Shown here: in pieces, positions 26,459-28,044 of the stretch
Numbering within the stretch: position 1 is the first letter of the stretch
How the letters are laid out: the number at the start of each line of letters is the position of its first letter
Assembly (NCBI GenBank): GCA_002811675.1
Contig: PDIM01000049.1
Location: 1-28,044, forward strand
DNA length: 28,044 nucleotides
Source: Ichthyosporea sp. XGB-2017a
Lineage: Eukaryota > Opisthokonta > Ichthyosporea
Reading direction: 5' to 3'
Program-made: the position numbers and the translations under genes
Notes under the pieces: model-generated
The model's input: only the letters and a program-made list of their open reading frames with translations
Told to the model about the DNA's origin: nothing
Databases searched by the model: none

Positions 26459-27730
26459 TCACGACTTGACAATAAATAGCTTATCTTCTTCAGCCTTAAC
26501 CCAATCTAGAACTTTCTGTGCACCATTGATAACCAGCTGTTTACTTATAAAGGGGTTAAAGCAGCAGTAAAGCTCATAGGCCGGCGTAACTATTCCATAA
26601 ACGATCTCGCGACTAGAAGAAAAGAAAAGGTTAAAAATACCATTCGCAGGGTCCAACAGTGAGTGGCGAACTTTACAATACGTAGCGAACAACCGTCGCT
26701 TGTCGATATCATCATGTTTGTCGTAGTAAGGGTTCCCTTTGGTTAATCGAGGGGCGGTGTATTGATTGCGATGAGTCTTGCTCTTAAACAAAAAGTGGTA
26801 TAACCCGGGCACTTCTTGTGGCGAGCCTGGCTTCAAAAGAGGGTTCATGGAGGCCCCATGATTCAGCAATAGTAGTTTTAATTTCTCTCTTATGGGCCCA
26901 AATTGAGACTGATCGTACTCAGCCTGGATGGCTGCCCGAGCTGCAGAGAGCTCAAAAAAGGCTTCCCGTTCCACAGACATTAGAACTAGACACGTATTGA
27001 GGTTCGAGTCTAACATAGACACGTGGGCATGCACAAAACCACTATCGTTAAAGTGGGGCAGGCAAATAGGCAGCCACGATTCGCCGTCAATGAAATTAGA
27101 AAGTGAACATTGGAGAAGAGTGAGGAGAACCGTCAAGTCACGCACTTCCAAAGAGTACGATGGCTTAGGCCGATGAATTGCCACCAATTCATTCCCAACA
27201 ACGACAAGTGAAAAAAGGATCTTGTCATTGGCCACACCCGAAACCAGTCCGTGGACACGTTGGCGCAATGACACAGGAAGTGCAAGGCATCGAGTAGCTT
27301 CCAACATAAATCCTGGATCGTCTTCAAAACGATCAGAAATATGATCAATATACTTTTCCGTTCCCGACAGAAGTCTTCGAAGATCGTAATTGCTCTGCTG
27401 ATCCAATATTTTTGCAATCTGACTATACGTCAGCACGCTTACAATCTGATCATATACATATGACAACTGCTGGGCAAGAACATATTCACCCTCCCCTTTC
27501 GAAGACACCGCAACAAGCATCAAAGGCCCCTTTGTTATGAACGCAAATGAGCTATCCCCGGCCTTTACAAACCTCAACTTATTCCCCTCCCGCCCCTGCA
27601 CAAACGAGATTAACGCTTGCATCACACCAAAGAGTGTCACAAGTTTCTCCTCGTCTCCATGACGGGAATAGATGGGCTTACCCGCGTCACTCAGAATAAA
27701 AAAGTGTTTATCAAACTGCTGACCCTCCAT
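26459..27730 (-). CDS. MON1: Vacuolar fusion protein MON1
   Basis: A 423-residue protein with ATG at 27730; the longer frame begins with GTG. Residues 6-45 carry the family's most conserved segment, the first longin domain (FDKHFFILSDAGKPIYSRHG, then DEEKLVTLFGVMQAL). Further family segments follow, including KLRFVKAGDSSFAFITKGPL, and near the end IVYGIVTPAYELYCCFNPF, VLDWVKAEEDKLFI. The three longin modules of MON1 seem complete. MON1 with CCZ1 is the guanine nucleotide exchange factor for Rab7 and drives early-to-late endosome conversion and fusion with the vacuole or lysosome. The acidic N-terminal extension of animal and yeast MON1 is missing; an additional upstream exon past the window edge is possible, since the frame stays open to TAA near 27809. 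The 3' end nearly meets the convergent homeobox gene. Confidence 0.93.
   Translation of the reverse strand: MEGQQFDKHFFILSDAGKPIYSRHGDEEKLVTLFGVMQALISFVQGREGNKLRFVKAGDSSFAFITKGPLMLVAVSSKGEGEYVLAQQLSYVYDQIVSVLTYSQIAKILDQQSNYDLRRLLSGTEKYIDHISDRFEDDPGFMLEATRCLALPVSLRQRVHGLVSGVANDKILFSLVVVGNELVAIHRPKPSYSLEVRDLTVLLTLLQCSLSNFIDGESWLPICLPHFNDSGFVHAHVSMLDSNLNTCLVLMSVEREAFFELSAARAAIQAEYDQSQFGPIREKLKLLLLNHGASMNPLLKPGSPQEVPGLYHFLFKSKTHRNQYTAPRLTKGNPYYDKHDDIDKRRLFATYCKVRHSLLDPANGIFNLFFSSSREIVYGIVTPAYELYCCFNPFISKQLVINGAQKVLDWVKAEEDKLFIVKS
26471..26476 (+). terminator. Candidate polyadenylation signal of the homeobox gene, inside MON1
   Basis: AATAAA lies 126 nt after the homeobox stop and within the last codons of MON1 on the opposite strand. 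No nearer plus-strand hexamer is seen, so the homeobox 3' UTR probably overlaps MON1 antisense. Confidence 0.4.
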
Positions 27731-28044
27731 CACTATGTCAAACACTCTACCTACACACTCTGTCAGTGCGGCATCCTTCACACAGGGAAGGCAAGAGGCG
27801 AGTAAATCTTAAACCACACAAAGAAGCACTAAAAACAAGAACGAGGCTTTTTGTTTTTCTTTTTGCAATAACGCCAGGACTCGCAACTCGCAAGCGGCCA
27901 ACTAGATACTAAATGGGATATCCCAAGTGCGGATCTAATACCCAAATTTGGGTATTCTAATACATTGCCATATTAAATAAATTTTCATACTAAATGTCCA
28001 TATAATCAAATCTACCCAAATTTGGGTAGTTGTACTGTTTTTTG
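27731..28044. promoter_or_regulatory. MON1 upstream region with paired palindromes
   Basis: This AT-rich region should contain the MON1 promoter. It holds a 20-bp perfect palindrome at 27937-27956, an 18-bp related one at 28012-28029, and a 12-bp palindrome TGGGATATCCCA at 27914-27925. ATACTAAATG occurs twice (about 27907 and 27988). No coding frame is supported. Confidence 0.5.
27937..28029. repeat. Two copies of palindrome TACCCAAATTTGGGTA
   Basis: AATACCCAAATTTGGGTATT (27937-27956) and CTACCCAAATTTGGGTAG (28012-28029) are each perfect palindromes around a shared 16-base core. They are 74 bases apart and upstream of MON1. They could be a dimeric factor's binding sites or ends of a small inverted-repeat element. 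Confidence 0.75.

Noticed and set aside
1-28044. tRNA, rRNA or small nuclear RNA genes
   Set aside because: I looked for tRNA arm signatures in the spacers by eye and found none; a covariance-model scan would be needed to exclude them.

Overview
The window is nuclear DNA from a eukaryote. The genes are spaced out on both strands, at least four are interrupted by short GT-AG introns (77 to 119 nt, most donors GTAAGT), AATAAA-type polyadenylation signals follow several stops, and every recognisable protein is eukaryotic in kind (COG4, MON1, UTP11, a TALE homeodomain, an NADPH oxidase). A CFAP298 homologue suggests that the organism, or a recent ancestor, builds motile cilia. Sparse short introns, moderately AT-rich sequence and an EF-hand/ferric-reductase type NADPH oxidase fit a flagellated protist. 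I cannot fix the lineage from the sequence.

Layout, left to right. A DUF2009 protein lies on the minus strand (118-2013). Next comes a stretch of about 2.6 kb with telomere-like motifs, a perfect hairpin and the frame-broken remains of a mobile element carrying a Ulp1/C48-type cysteine protease (about 2400-4260). A two-exon flavin-containing monooxygenase (6724-4936, minus) is divergent from a large intronless NADPH oxidase (7751-10924, plus). Then on the plus strand follow a beta-ketoacyl-ACP synthase II type enzyme (11213-12598), a universal stress protein (13050-13511) and COG4 (14001-16432, two exons). An ankyrin-repeat protein converges on COG4 (17314-16559, minus). After 1.7 kb of AT-rich spacer come UTP11 (18979-19773, plus) and, convergent with it, three-exon CFAP298 (20985-19924, minus). 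A small membrane-anchored cysteine-rich protein follows (22126-21415, minus), with a second exon that I predict. The next 3.4 kb hold no clear gene but carry a compound minisatellite block (about 23.4-24.65 kb). The window closes with a two-exon TALE homeobox gene (25631-26344, plus) convergent with MON1 (27730-26459, minus), whose upstream region carries two copies of a perfect palindrome.

The genes do not form one pathway. They are ordinary housekeeping functions: Golgi tethering (COG4), endosome/vacuole fusion (MON1), ribosome biogenesis (UTP11), organellar fatty-acid synthesis (KAS), cilium assembly (CFAP298) and redox chemistry (NOX and FMO side by side). The element closest to undescribed biology is the small transmembrane protein at 22126-21415. 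Its two exons carry the same cysteine module (C-x2-K-G-x9-10-G-x-aromatic-aromatic-C), which both supports the splice model and suggests an unrecognised secretory-pathway or surface protein. Many apparent starts in the longest frames are TTG or GTG; I moved those to the first supported ATG.
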